Source: Saprospira grandis (lineage in GTDB: Bacteria > Bacteroidota > Bacteroidia > Chitinophagales > Saprospiraceae). From it: a stretch of 64,000 bases of DNA. Position numbers and translations under genes: made by a program. Shown piece by piece: positions 7,929 to 16,700 of the stretch. The stretch covers positions 868,001 through 932,000 of the forward strand of contig NZ_CP110854.1 in NCBI RefSeq assembly GCF_027594745.1, given 5' to 3'. The notes below the pieces were generated by a model. That model was given only the letters and a program-made list of their open reading frames with translations. It ran no database searches and was not told where the DNA came from. Every line of letters begins with the position of its first letter. The stretch's first letter is position 1.

Positions 7929-10151
7929 ATGAAAGCATTAGCCATTTTTCTCTTATCCAGTTTATTTTTTGGCCACCTAAATCTATTACAGATTAACCAA
8001 CGAGAACTTTTTTTAGCAAAACAGCAGCAGTATCAAGAAGATACAGCCCTTTATGAAGAAACCTTGGCCCAATATCAAGAGCTCTATGCGCTTTATCAGG
8101 AGCTTCCTGCAGAGGACCCTGATCGCCCGAGCCTAAAGGCGGCTTTGCTCAAGACCAAAGAGGGCTTAAAAGCCTTTAAGCCGCAGCTCAAAACAGATAA
8201 GGCCAATTTGGAGCAGCTATTTTTGGCCCTTAAGGAAGAGGAAATTCCCAGGGAGCAGTATAGGCAACTACTAGCGCTATTTTTTACGGATCTTCAGCAA
8301 GGAGTATCATCTAGACTCGGAAAAAAGCCAGCTTTAAAAACGGGGGTTGGCCTTATTAAGTTACGTTCAGATTTAGTATTATTTTTCAATCAAGTTCCAG
8401 GTCCACTCAGTAAACAACTCAATAAGGAGGTTAAAGCAATTCCTATTGATACCAATGTTGAAGACTTTCTAGCAGCCTTTTTGGCCATTTTAGAGAAATA
8501 CAGCCAAGAAGATCAAATCAAGGCGAACTGGTTCAATACCTTTAGTATCAAAGAAGAGAATTTACTAAAGAAAATTAGCTATCAGCAACTAGAAAGCATT
8601 TTGGACCAAGCCTTGGCCAAAGATGACTTTTTGACGGAGGAGGAACTAATAGAGCAGCAAGAAAAGGATCTTCTCCTGCTAGAAGAAAAACTAGCTGGGG
8701 TAATCAGCTATATTAAAATGAAAATCAATAATGAATACGACTTGCTCCCGCCTGCTGAGGAATACTTCAAGTATAAAATTAAGTCTACCTCCTGCATTTC
8801 TAATTTGACGGCTGCCAGGCAAGGGATACACCCTAAATTGCACAGCTATTTATTTCAAAATTGGGCCGCTGCGATTCAAGCAGAGCAAGAGTATGCTCCT
8901 CAATTATTGAAGAAAATACTTGTAGACAATACTAAACTTCCAAAAGACTTTGCAGAAAATTGGTTTAAGGAAGATATGGCTATTGCCAAAATCAATGAAC
9001 AAGAGTTATTGGCCAATAATTGGTCTACAGGATGTTTTGTAAAAGAGCAGCTTCTCCTTGAAATGAAAGACGAAGAAGCAAAAAAATGGATTCGATCAGC
9101 CTGCTCAGCCTGGATCAGTGAATTTAAAACGCTTCTTCGTCAAAACCCTCAGCGCTGCATCAATAAAAATCAGTTTCTCGCTAGTTTAGAACATGAATTT
9201 ATGGAGGGAATAAAGGGGGAAGATGCCTTTTTTGTTTATGACCGAATTAAAGAGGTAGTCTTATCGTCTAAAATGAAGTTTTTGGATGGGGAAAAAACAA
9301 AGTTTTCACAGCAGCAACTTTTAGACTGCGTCTTTCAAGATAGCATTTTAGGACTTGGAGAAGAGGAGAGACTAAACGCAGTGATTAGTCGGCTAAAAGC
9401 AAATCCTGAAATTCAAGTACAAAAAGACTACTTGCTTAAATTTAAAATCAGCTTACTTCCTGCTCCTGCTGGTTTAGAATATATAGTTTTGCAAGCGAGT
9501 CGATGCGCTTATAAGGCCATTCAAAAACCAGAATTTAAAGACTCTAGTTACTTTGTCCAATTAGCATTTAAAAATGCTGATTTCCCCTATATCAACTTTG
9601 ATGGAGAGATGCGCCTGAAAGTAGATTATGCGCTGAAAAATGTCTTGTTTCAAGGCAAGTCAACGCCTGCAGCCTTTGTTGTTGCACTCAATGATGAGGG
9701 AGAAAAATGGATAAACGGCTATAATAATGAAGGGGTATCATTAACCGCCTCGGTCATTGAGCAAAAGTGCTTAGCACCCAAGTTTGAAAAATGTATAGCT
9801 ACGACAATAATAGCCGTTCAACTAGTCGTAAACTATGATATAGAGACATTTCTAGGGATCACCAAAAATAAATGGATAGCGAAGGGAGAAGACCCCGCCA
9901 ATAGTGCTGATCTTAGTCGATTAGCACAAGCCTTAAGTTTTAATATTGGCAATTATATTAGTGCGGACCCCAGCAGCTGGTCGGGTATAAAAAAGGGGCC
10001 TTCTATGCGCATTCGCTTCGACCTAAAACTGTCTTCTGAGCTCATTGCAGATAAAGTTCAACAAGTAGCTTTAGATTTTAAACAAAATCAATCTGGTCCT
10101 TGGACGGTTAGCCTAAAAGGGGCAAGTTCTTGGAGAGAAAAACAAGCCTAA
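7929..10151 (+). CDS. Large secreted or membrane-anchored protein of unknown function
   Basis: A 740-residue protein I do not recognise. Residues 1-20 are a hydrophobic signal or anchor. They are followed by a Gln/Glu/Tyr-rich helical region (about 24-110) predicted to be coiled coil. The rest is a mixed Lys/Glu-rich sequence with scattered Cys (for example CISN, CFVKEQ, CSAW, CIATT). No catalytic motif is apparent. Codon use is more AT-rich in the middle (8600-9900) than in flanking genes, which could indicate transfer. It stands alone between repeats R4 and R5, has its own promoter candidate, and ends at a perfect 16-bp terminator. That organisation supports a real, separately transcribed gene. 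Function should be left open. Confidence 0.75.
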   Translation: MKALAIFLLSSLFFGHLNLLQINQRELFLAKQQQYQEDTALYEETLAQYQELYALYQELPAEDPDRPSLKAALLKTKEGLKAFKPQLKTDKANLEQLFLALKEEEIPREQYRQLLALFFTDLQQGVSSRLGKKPALKTGVGLIKLRSDLVLFFNQVPGPLSKQLNKEVKAIPIDTNVEDFLAAFLAILEKYSQEDQIKANWFNTFSIKEENLLKKISYQQLESILDQALAKDDFLTEEELIEQQEKDLLLLEEKLAGVISYIKMKINNEYDLLPPAEEYFKYKIKSTSCISNLTAARQGIHPKLHSYLFQNWAAAIQAEQEYAPQLLKKILVDNTKLPKDFAENWFKEDMAIAKINEQELLANNWSTGCFVKEQLLLEMKDEEAKKWIRSACSAWISEFKTLLRQNPQRCINKNQFLASLEHEFMEGIKGEDAFFVYDRIKEVVLSSKMKFLDGEKTKFSQQQLLDCVFQDSILGLGEEERLNAVISRLKANPEIQVQKDYLLKFKISLLPAPAGLEYIVLQASRCAYKAIQKPEFKDSSYFVQLAFKNADFPYINFDGEMRLKVDYALKNVLFQGKSTPAAFVVALNDEGEKWINGYNNEGVSLTASVIEQKCLAPKFEKCIATTIIAVQLVVNYDIETFLGITKNKWIAKGEDPANSADLSRLAQALSFNIGNYISADPSSWSGIKKGPSMRIRFDLKLSSELIADKVQQVALDFKQNQSGPWTVSLKGASSWREKQA

Positions 10152-10180
10152 ATGGCCTATTTTTTAGCCCTTCTCGCTTA

Positions 10181-10221
10181 GACCAAAGCCCCAAACTTCC
10201 GTTTGGGGCTTTGGTCTTTTT
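10181..10221 (+). terminator. Rho-independent terminator
   Basis: A perfect 16-bp stem (GACCAAAGCCCCAAAC and its complement) with loop TTCC is followed by TTTTT. It lies 30 bp after the stop of the 740-residue gene. Confidence 0.9.
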
Positions 10222-10252
10222 ATATAAGCTTGCGCAGCAATACCACAGCTGG

Positions 10253-10272
10253 CTGTAGGTTTCAACCTACAG
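10253..10272. repeat. REP-like palindrome
   Basis: CTGTAGGTTTCAACCTACAG is a 20-bp near-perfect palindrome. An identical copy with two extra flanking bases (GG) occurs at 61498-61517. It belongs to the short palindrome family clustered at 60.5-61.5 kb. Confidence 0.6.
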
Positions 10273-10382
10273 TTAAAAAGGGCCGAAGGCCCGCGGCTAT
10301 AGCCAGATTTAAACGCACTCACTTTTATAGTTTGCAGCAATTTTATGCTAGTCGGCTCTATTTTTCTCGGCCATAGCGAAGG

Positions 10383-10581
10383 CTATGCCCTTAAAAAATA
10401 GCTGGCCTATCCCAAAATTCATAGCAAACTATGGCCAAAGCAGCGCAATTAAATCTGGCTGAGGGATGGGCAGCAGTGGCCCGCAGGGCCAGACCGAAGC
10501 GCGCAGCGCTGAAGGGCCGAGCGAACAGCGAGCTGCGAGACAGCCCGACCCGAGCGAAGCGAGTGGGCAGCCCCAAAAAAA
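10383..10581 (-). repeat. Modular GC-rich repeat R5 with extension
   Basis: The core spans about 10456-10581 and ends GCAGCCCCAAAAAA, 49 bp from the porT stop. At the distal end, an extension that includes CCCTTAAAAAATAGCTGGCC and CCAAAGCAGCGCAATT is shared with R20 (57154-57227). Slot 3 is GTGGCCCGCAGGGCCA. Confidence 0.75.
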
Positions 10582-10629
10582 GGCCCTCCACAAAAAAGTG
10601 AAGGGCCAGTTAGCTTTTATTGGCTTTAT

Positions 10630-11358
10630 TTAGCCTTCAAAATGGACCGAGATGGTAATTCCTTGGGCAAACAGCTTATCGATAGTTCGAGAGTAAATCA
10701 ACTGATCGTTTCGGCTATGAATATTATTGATGCCATGCGAAAACTTGATTTCGGGCGAGAGGATGAAGTAGGGAAAGAAAAACTGCAGGCCTACGCCATA
10801 CTCCACAAGGATGTCGCTACTTTGGATGCGGACCAAATCCTCGGCTTTGCGGGCTCTAGAATTGGAGGCGAGGTCGAGGCTATACTTGGCCCCCACAATA
10901 AAGAAAGCGCGGACATCTTGGTAGGGTTTCGATTTGTAGCGAAACTGAATGGGGAAATCGAGGAAAACCGATTCGATATTTCGGCTAATGACCTCTTGCG
11001 TGGGCAGGGTGTACTCTAGGCGGCGCTCGGCAAAAGAGAGGGTGGGCAAATTGAAGCGCAGGTCCATATTTTCGCCAAACTTAATATTGGTCACGATTCC
11101 GAGGTTGAAACCGGGGCCATTAGAAGATTGAATCAGGCGAATGCTATCGTTTTGGATCAGCGTTTCGGAGCGTTGAATTTGGTAGCGCGAGCTATTGTAG
11201 CCCAGGGTAATTCCAAAGTAATAGGTCTTTTTGGAAAAAGCGTAATAGTTAAAAGTTCCTCTTTGGGCAGACAAGCTAGGCCCCAAAAAGAAGAGGGCCA
11301 TTATGCAGGTTTGCAAGCCGAGTAGAGCGAACAAATTCCGGTGGTGAGTGGCTGGCAT
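10630..11358 (-). CDS. porT: PorT-like outer membrane beta-barrel protein (type IX secretion)
   Basis: A 242-residue predicted outer membrane protein with a signal peptide ending at SLSAQ (residue 32). The remainder alternates polar and hydrophobic residues as in an eight-stranded barrel, and ends with an aromatic-containing strand (GITISVHFEG). Length and sequence fit the PorT/SprT family, which is needed for type IX secretion and gliding in Bacteroidetes. Location immediately downstream of ubiE is the conserved context for porT and is the main support. The start at 11358 overlaps ubiE by 58 bp but gives a full signal peptide. The alternative ATG at 11299-11301 overlaps the ubiE stop (TAATG) but leaves a truncated signal. 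Confidence 0.8.
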   Translation of the reverse strand: MPATHHRNLFALLGLQTCIMALFFLGPSLSAQRGTFNYYAFSKKTYYFGITLGYNSSRYQIQRSETLIQNDSIRLIQSSNGPGFNLGIVTNIKFGENMDLRFNLPTLSFAERRLEYTLPTQEVISRNIESVFLDFPIQFRYKSKPYQDVRAFFIVGAKYSLDLASNSRARKAEDLVRIQSSDILVEYGVGLQFFFPYFILSPEIKFSHGINNIHSRNDQLIYSRTIDKLFAQGITISVHFEG

Positions 11359-12053
11359 TTCGTATCAGTTAGTCCAAGTTTAAGCAATAAGTTTTCAAAG
11401 TCTTTTCCTTCGGGAAAAGCCTGCACTGACTCATAGAGGTAGGCATAGGCTTTCTGATCCTTGGAGGTCAGGCGGCCAATACCGGGCAGAATGCTACTGA
11501 AGTAAAAGTTGTAAACTTGCTTAATAGGAAAGACTTTAGGTTTGGAGAATTCGAGGACCACGCATTTTCCGCCGGGGCGCAATACTCGTACCATTTCTTT
11601 GAGGCCGGCTTCTACATTGGCGAAGTTGCGTACTCCAAAAGCAACGATGACGGCGTCAAAACTATTGTCTTCAAAGGGCAGATGTTCAGAATCGCCTTCT
11701 TCGAGGACAATAATTTTATCGAGGCCTTTTTTAGTAATTTTTTTGCGGCCTACTTCGAGCATACCTACAGAAATATCTACGCCAATAATTTCTTCGGGCG
11801 AAAGTTGTTTGTAGGCCTCTAGGGCGAGGTCGGCGGTTCCTGTAGCCACATCTAAAATGCGTTTAGGCTGAATATCTTGGAGTTCGGCAATGGCTTTGCG
11901 GCGCCAGCTCTTATCTATATTGAGTGAAAGGAAGTGATTGAGGAAGTCGTAGGTCTTAGAAATGTTGTTAAACATTTTAGAAACCTGGGCCTTTTTTTCG
12001 GCTTCTACTTCATAGGGCTTAACCTCTTCCGATTTTATCTTTTGAACACTCAT
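11301..12053 (-). CDS. ubiE: Demethylmenaquinone methyltransferase
   Basis: A 250-residue S-adenosylmethionine-dependent methyltransferase that converts demethylmenaquinone to menaquinone, the respiratory quinone of Bacteroidetes. SAM motif I is DVATGTAD at residues 68-75. Further family motifs are NNISKTYDFLNHFLS near the N-terminus, FDAVIVAFGVRNF, and VLRPGGKCVVLEFSKP. Length is normal. It overlaps porT downstream, so the two are probably co-translated, and it is divergent from engB with about 100 bp between starts. Confidence 0.95.
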   Translation of the reverse strand: MSVQKIKSEEVKPYEVEAEKKAQVSKMFNNISKTYDFLNHFLSLNIDKSWRRKAIAELQDIQPKRILDVATGTADLALEAYKQLSPEEIIGVDISVGMLEVGRKKITKKGLDKIIVLEEGDSEHLPFEDNSFDAVIVAFGVRNFANVEAGLKEMVRVLRPGGKCVVLEFSKPKVFPIKQVYNFYFSSILPGIGRLTSKDQKAYAYLYESVQAFPEGKDFENLLLKLGLTDTKCQPLTTGICSLYSACKPA

Positions 12054-12153
12054 ATCAATTTTACTATTTTGTGAACGGAAAACAATTGAGTTGCCTCATT
12101 TGCCCTGGCAAATGCGCTACAAAGGTAACAGGAATAGCCCAATAAAGGTTGAT

Positions 12154-12762
12154 ATGATTATAAAAACTGCAGAATACCTCATTAGTGTGCCCAAAGTAGA
12201 GATGGCACCGCATTCCGATCGCCCCGAATACGCCTTTATTGGCCGTTCTAATGTGGGGAAATCTTCACTCATCAATATGCTCACGGGCCATAGTAAGTTG
12301 GCCCTAACCTCTGGCCGGCCCGGAAAAACCCGAATGATCAACTACTTTAATATCAATAAGGAGTGGTATCTGGTCGATTTACCCGGCTATGGCTATGCCC
12401 AAACGGGCAAGCAGAGGCGGCAAACTTGGCGCAAAATGATTGAGGAGTATTTCTTGCTTCGGATTTCTATGCAGTGCGCTTTTTTGCTCATTGATAGTGG
12501 GGTACCTCCTCAGGATATTGATATTGAGTTTGCCAATTGGTTGGGCGAAAACCAAATCCCTTTTGTTATCGTCTTTACCAAAACCGATAAGAAAAAAGCC
12601 CGACAAGGCGATAATTATATTCGGGCCTTTAAGCAAAAACTAGGCGAATACTGGGAGCAACTGCCGCCCTGCTACCTCAGCTCTGCCGAGACCAAAAGAG
12701 GCCGAGAGGAATTGCTAGAGTTTATCGAATCGGTCAATGCCAATTTTGAACCTCTGCATTAA
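12154..12762 (+). CDS. engB: Ribosome biogenesis GTP-binding protein EngB/YsxC
   Basis: A 202-residue TRAFAC-class GTPase needed for 50S ribosomal subunit assembly. G1 is GRSNVGKSS (about residues 30-38), G3 is DLPGYGYA, and G4 is FTKTDK. Family-specific stretches include RPGKTRMINYF and GVPPQDIDIEFANWL. The frame is open from 12091, but the ATG at 12154 (MIIKTAEYL) is the canonical family start and was chosen. The MATE gene follows after 31 bp and may be co-transcribed. Confidence 0.95.
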   Translation: MIIKTAEYLISVPKVEMAPHSDRPEYAFIGRSNVGKSSLINMLTGHSKLALTSGRPGKTRMINYFNINKEWYLVDLPGYGYAQTGKQRRQTWRKMIEEYFLLRISMQCAFLLIDSGVPPQDIDIEFANWLGENQIPFVIVFTKTDKKKARQGDNYIRAFKQKLGEYWEQLPPCYLSSAETKRGREELLEFIESVNANFEPLH

Positions 12763-12793
12763 GCCATCTCCTTCTCTCAGCTAGCCTTTTTTT

Positions 12794-14116
12794 ATGATCA
12801 CTTACAAGAGAATTTTTCAAATTTCTATGCCCATTATGGTGGGCTCCGCAGTACAAAACCTAATTACCCTCACCGATACCATTTTTTTGGGTCGGGTGGG
12901 CAAGGTAGAGCTGGGCGCCATTGGCCTAGTGGGCGTCTTCTATTTGCTCATTACTTCTATTGGCTATAGTTTTACCAAGGCCGGCCAAATCATGATCGCC
13001 CGAAGAATCGGGGCCGATCAGGAAAAAGAAATTGGTCCACAAGTGCACGCTATGGGCATTTTTGCCTTCTTGCTGGCCCTGCTTATGTTTTTCCTCTTGG
13101 CCTTTGGTAGCCGAACCTTCTTTGGCTGGTTTGTTACCGATCCCGATATTTATGAGGCCTGTATTGCCTATCTCGATTATCGATGTTATGGGGTCTTTTT
13201 CTCCTACCTAGGGGTCGCTTTTGTGGCCATGTACACCGGCCTGGCTCGCACCACCGTCATTATTTATAATGCCGTTGTAATGGGGATCGCCAATACTATT
13301 CTCAATTATGGGCTCATTTTTGGCCATTTTGGCCTGCCCGAAATGGGAATTTCTGGGGCCGCCCTAGCCTCTACCCTAGCCGAGGTTTTGGCCTTTGGCG
13401 TTTTTATCATTTATGTGCTACTTGATAAAAAATGCCATGATTATCAACTCTTTAAATGGCCCGAACTCAATATTGAGCTCATTAAGGCCCAACTCCGCCT
13501 TTCTGGCCCCATCGTCCTGCAATCTATTGCTAGTGTGGGCAGTTGGTTTGTCTTTTTTGCCCTAATCGAACAGCTCGGCCAAAAAGAATTAGCAGTTTCC
13601 AATATCATCCGAGCCGCCTACATGATTTATATGATTCCCGCCTGGGGCTTCTCCTCTGGCATCAATACGATCGTTAGCCAACTCATTGGCCAAGAACAAA
13701 GCCGCTCCGTCATGACGGCCATCTACAAAACGGCCATCCTCTGTTTTGTCGTGACCATGCTGGTCACTAGCTCGGTGGTCATCGCCCCCGACTATATTCT
13801 GCGCATCGGCACCGACGACCCCGTCCTCATCCGAGAAGCCAGCAAATTAGTCTGGGTTTTGGTTACTCTAATCACACTTTATAGCTTCAGCACAATCTAT
13901 TTTAACGGCTTAGTAGGCACCGGCGCCACCAAACAATCCCTGCTCATCCAAGTTTCTTCCGTCCTCCTCTATATGCTCTATGCCTATATCGTGGTGGGCG
14001 TTTTCCGCGCTAGCCTAGAATGGGCCTGGATGACCGAAACCGTTTACTGGATCGCCTGTTTGGCCGCCTCTGCTTGGTATCTCCGTAGCAAAAAATGGGT
14101 AAAAATTAAGATTTAG
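12794..14116 (+). CDS. MATE family efflux transporter
   Basis: A 440-residue integral membrane protein with about 12 hydrophobic segments and the internal two-fold arrangement of MATE transporters, which export drugs or metabolites with Na+ or H+. The N-terminus reads ITYKRIFQISMPIMVGSAVQN, with the conserved LTDTIFLGRVG stretch after it. The second half starts LRLSGPIVLQSIASVGSWFVFF. It lies 31 bp after engB. Repeat R6 starts only 4 bp after the stop, so the repeat RNA is likely part of the 3' end of this transcript. Substrate unknown. Confidence 0.92.
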   Translation: MITYKRIFQISMPIMVGSAVQNLITLTDTIFLGRVGKVELGAIGLVGVFYLLITSIGYSFTKAGQIMIARRIGADQEKEIGPQVHAMGIFAFLLALLMFFLLAFGSRTFFGWFVTDPDIYEACIAYLDYRCYGVFFSYLGVAFVAMYTGLARTTVIIYNAVVMGIANTILNYGLIFGHFGLPEMGISGAALASTLAEVLAFGVFIIYVLLDKKCHDYQLFKWPELNIELIKAQLRLSGPIVLQSIASVGSWFVFFALIEQLGQKELAVSNIIRAAYMIYMIPAWGFSSGINTIVSQLIGQEQSRSVMTAIYKTAILCFVVTMLVTSSVVIAPDYILRIGTDDPVLIREASKLVWVLVTLITLYSFSTIYFNGLVGTGATKQSLLIQVSSVLLYMLYAYIVVGVFRASLEWAWMTETVYWIACLAASAWYLRSKKWVKIKI

Positions 14117-14119
14117 TGG

Positions 14120-14362
14120 TTTTGGGGCCTCCCGCCTGCGGCGGGCGCTACGCTTTGGGGCTCGCAGGTCTGCTCGGCCCTGCGCAAAAAAACAAGTTTT
14201 TTGCTTGGTCTGGCCTTCGGCCACCCCGCCGCATCGCTAGGCCATTTGGCCTTCGGCCACTGCTCCACATCGGTTACTCCCTTCGGTCGTCGAAGACGAA
14301 CTAAAGTTCTTGTTGTGGCCATTTGGCCTTCGGCCAGAGGCGGCTTCGCCGCCTCTCTTCCC
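14120..14362 (+). repeat. Modular GC-rich repeat R6
   Basis: It opens TTTTGGGGCCTCC 3 bp after the MATE stop. Slot 1 is CCCGCCTGCGGCGGG. Slot 2 is unusually AT-rich, pairing CAAAAAAAC with GTTTTTTG. Slot 3 is TGGCCTTCGGCCA. The distal part carries the accessory block with ACTCCCTTCGGTCGTCGAAG and GAACTAAAGTTC, then a terminal GAGGCGGCTTCGCCGCCTC hairpin. Confidence 0.85.
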
Positions 14363-14383
14363 TAAATAAAAGTACTATTGCTT

Positions 14384-14857
14384 ATGACCAAATTTAGCCT
14401 TTTTTTGCTTAGCTGCCTTAGCCTTTGGGCCTGCCAAAGTACAGCACCAAAAAATGAAATCCCTGAGGCAGAAGCCGAACTGCTCCGCAGCTTCCAAAGT
14501 TTCAACCTAGAAAGCCAACAGTTTTTTAATGGGGCCGCCAAATTACAATGCGCCTGCCTGCTCGAACAAGAAGGAGCGCTCAGCGCCCTGCCCACAAATG
14601 CTCCTCTAGATAGTAGCCAACAACTGATTATGGAGCAATACCAAAACTGTAATGCCGATAGCCCGCCCCCTTCGGCAGAAGTCTTCGCCAAAATTTCAGA
14701 AGACCTCCAAAAGTTTTCTGGCGCTTCGGCTCCCGGAGGTAGTAGCGACCAAAAAATGCAGGCCCTCTCTACCGCTCTGCTCCGCCTGCATTGTCCCGAA
14801 AAACAAGCGCTAGCCAAAAAACTAAATGCGCTTTTAGACCAAAAGGAAGAAGAGTAA
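14384..14857 (+). CDS. Small lipoprotein of unknown function (Cys-containing)
   Basis: A 157-residue predicted lipoprotein. The signal peptide ends in the lipobox LWACQ with Cys at about residue 17. The mature region has a CAC motif (LQCACLLEQ), a lone Cys (YQNCNAD) and a Cys before PEKQALA. The ATG at 14384 was preferred over a TTG two codons upstream. A distant relative with the same Cys pattern is the gene at 15041. The rest is Gln/Ala/Ser-rich and probably helical. No function can be assigned. A perfect palindromic terminator follows. Confidence 0.7.
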   Translation: MTKFSLFLLSCLSLWACQSTAPKNEIPEAEAELLRSFQSFNLESQQFFNGAAKLQCACLLEQEGALSALPTNAPLDSSQQLIMEQYQNCNADSPPPSAEVFAKISEDLQKFSGASAPGGSSDQKMQALSTALLRLHCPEKQALAKKLNALLDQKEEE

Positions 14858-14878
14858 ATTTTAAGCCCCAAAGATAGT

Positions 14879-14914
14879 AAAGGGCGAGTTGGAGGATCCT
14901 CCAACTCGCCCTTT
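14879..14914. terminator. Palindromic terminator
   Basis: A perfect 36-bp palindrome with half-site AAAGGGCGAGTTGGAGGA lies 22 bp after the preceding lipoprotein stop and is followed by GTTTTAG. Confidence 0.8.
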
Positions 14915-15040
14915 GTTTTAGCCCCAAGCCTACAATAAGTAGTTTTTTTTCGAAGCAAAGAGCCCCAACAATAAAATAAAATTTGGTAGTTTAGCAAGAA
15001 AGTAAAACACCCCCTGAAATTTGAGCCTCAAATTTTCAGC

Positions 15041-15607
15041 ATGGATATACACTACTACTTTTCCTTTTTGATCCTCTTGCTAAGCTACGCCTGCAATTCG
15101 CCAAAACCAGCACCTATCTCTATCCAACAGATTGGACCAGCAAGTAGACAACTACAGTTTTCGCCTATTGCCCTGAGCAAAGCCCAACTAACAGACAGCA
15201 GCCTAATCGCGCTAGAGCAGTTAGGCCAAAAGAGCTGTGCCTGTCTGGCCCATTTTAAAGACAGCCTAAGCCTCTTTCTTCAAGATGCAAAACTATCTCT
15301 CGACAAAATGAATGGCCAAGGAACAGAACATCCCGCCGACCTGTTGCAGCAAATTGTTCACCACCCCAAATTGCCAGCTGTTCTAGGTTTTGGCCGCTGC
15401 CTTAGCATCGCCCAAAGCCAAAGCCCCCAAATTTTAAACTGTATTCAGGCCAAACAAAAACAACAACTCCCCCTAAAAAAATTGCTGGCCCTAGAGCTAC
15501 CCCTCATTGAGGAACAAATGGGCCAAAGTTGCCCAGAACAACAAGCGCTCTTTCAGGCCTTTAATGAATTTGGCCAAGCCATGAACCGCTTCCAATATGG
15601 AGAATAA
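15041..15607 (+). CDS. Small lipoprotein, distant paralogue of the 14384 gene
   Basis: A 188-residue predicted lipoprotein. The lipobox is LSYACN with Cys at residue 18. Like its neighbour it has a CAC motif (SCACLAHF), a mid-protein Cys pair (GRCLSIA, LNCIQAK) and a C-terminal CPEQQALF matching CPEKQALA in the neighbour. This suggests an ancient local duplication. The body is Gln/Leu-rich and helical. Function unknown. It ends in a hairpin terminator shared with the convergent 49-residue gene. Confidence 0.7.
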   Translation: MDIHYYFSFLILLLSYACNSPKPAPISIQQIGPASRQLQFSPIALSKAQLTDSSLIALEQLGQKSCACLAHFKDSLSLFLQDAKLSLDKMNGQGTEHPADLLQQIVHHPKLPAVLGFGRCLSIAQSQSPQILNCIQAKQKQQLPLKKLLALELPLIEEQMGQSCPEQQALFQAFNEFGQAMNRFQYGE

Positions 15608-15610
15608 AAA

Positions 15611-15638
15611 ACGCCAAATAGTAAAAACTATTTGGCGT
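15611..15638. terminator. Bidirectional terminator
   Basis: A perfect 12-bp stem (ACGCCAAATAGT and its complement) with an AAAA loop. It is flanked by an A-run on the left, which becomes a U-run for the minus-strand gene, and separates two convergent genes. Confidence 0.8.
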
Positions 15639-15671
15639 TCATCTTCTGTATCAATAAATGGCCCTAAAAGC

Positions 15672-15821
15672 CTAGTTCTCGGGGCACTTCTTACAACGCT
15701 TACCCTTCTTTTTCTTGTATTTTTTGCAACACTTCTTTTTGAGCTGATACTCAATAACAGGAAGTTCAAAAAAGCCCTGTTTGGGCAATTCAATCGGTTG
15801 AGGAATCTGTAATTTTTGCAT
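15672..15821 (-). CDS. Small Lys/Cys-rich protein (49 residues)
   Basis: A short gene easily missed by length filters. The ATG is at 15819-15821 and the stop at 15672-15674. The N-terminal half is Pro/Gln/hydrophobic (MQKLQIPQPIELPKQGFFEL). The C-terminal half is very basic, with CCKKYKKKKGKRCKKCPEN giving four Cys in a CC...CxxC arrangement. That could bind metal or nucleic acid. It looks like a small conserved Bacteroidetes protein type, but I cannot name it. Its terminator at 15611-15638, with a U-run in the right direction, supports expression. Confidence 0.65.
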   Translation of the reverse strand: MQKLQIPQPIELPKQGFFELPVIEYQLKKKCCKKYKKKKGKRCKKCPEN

Positions 15822-15962
15822 GTCTTAAGTAGTCAGTATGCCAATAGAATCAACTATCGAGGGTAAATATAAATCTTTATTTAGATTTAGTACAGATAAA
15901 AACGATTTTTTAGGGTTTTTTTTGGGCCAAATAGCCGTATTTTGGGCCAAAATCAAGAAAAT

Positions 15963-16700
15963 ATGCTCTATTTGGTCCCTACGCCTATTGGCAATTTAGA
16001 AGATATGACCTACCGCTCGGTCCGCATCTTAAAAGAAGTCGATTATATTTTGGCCGAAGATACCCGCAGTTCTCGGCCACTTTTACAGCATTATGCTATA
16101 GATCAACCCCTTTATGCGCATCATGCGCACAATGAGCAAGAAAGTAGCTTGCAGGTGGTCACGGACCTCAAGGCGGGCAAAAGCGTGGCCCTTATTTCTG
16201 ATGCAGGCACCCCCGGCATTTCAGATCCTGGTTTTTATTTGTTGCGGGCCTGTGTAGCCGAGGGCTTAGCCGTTAGTTGTTTGCCTGGTGCCTCGGCGGT
16301 TATTCCGGCCTTGGTTGGCGCTGGCCTAGCCTGCGACCGCTTTCATTTTGAGGGCTTTTTGCCCCATAAAAAAGGGCGGCAAAGCCGCTTAGATTATCTA
16401 GCCGATTTGCCGAATACTTTTGCGCTTTATGAATCGCCTCATCGTTTAGAAAAATGTTTGCAGCAATTGGCCAAGGTTTGTGGCGAAGAACGGCAGGCCG
16501 TAGTTTGCCGAGAGCTCTCTAAAAAGTTTGAGAGTTTTCATCGGGGAAATTTAAGCGAGCTACAAGCCTTTTTTAAGGCCCATCCGGATAAGGTCCGAGG
16601 CGAAATTGTCATTGTGGTAGAGGGACAAACTGAAAAGAAAAAGAAGAAAGACAAATACGCCAAGTTCAAAAAAGCGCCCAAACGGCCAGAACTCGACTAA
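15963..16700 (+). CDS. rsmI: 16S rRNA (cytidine(1402)-2'-O)-methyltransferase
   Basis: A 245-residue SAM-dependent tetrapyrrole-methylase-fold enzyme that 2'-O-methylates C1402 of 16S rRNA. Typical motifs are LYLVPTPIGNLEDMTYRSV at the N-terminus, AEDTRSSRPLL, LISDAGTPGISDPG and CLPGASAVIPALVGAGLA. The ATG at 15963 is the family start; a TTG 21 bp upstream was rejected. The C-terminus is Lys-rich. The stop overlaps by 4 bp the stop of the convergent exonuclease gene. Confidence 0.95.
   Translation: MLYLVPTPIGNLEDMTYRSVRILKEVDYILAEDTRSSRPLLQHYAIDQPLYAHHAHNEQESSLQVVTDLKAGKSVALISDAGTPGISDPGFYLLRACVAEGLAVSCLPGASAVIPALVGAGLACDRFHFEGFLPHKKGRQSRLDYLADLPNTFALYESPHRLEKCLQQLAKVCGEERQAVVCRELSKKFESFHRGNLSELQAFFKAHPDKVRGEIVIVVEGQTEKKKKKDKYAKFKKAPKRPELD

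Noticed and set aside
14362..14997. Antisense open frame of 211 codons over the small lipoprotein
   Set aside because: It covers a lipoprotein gene with clear signal peptide and the terminator; Ser/Leu/Arg-rich composition is typical of a shadow.
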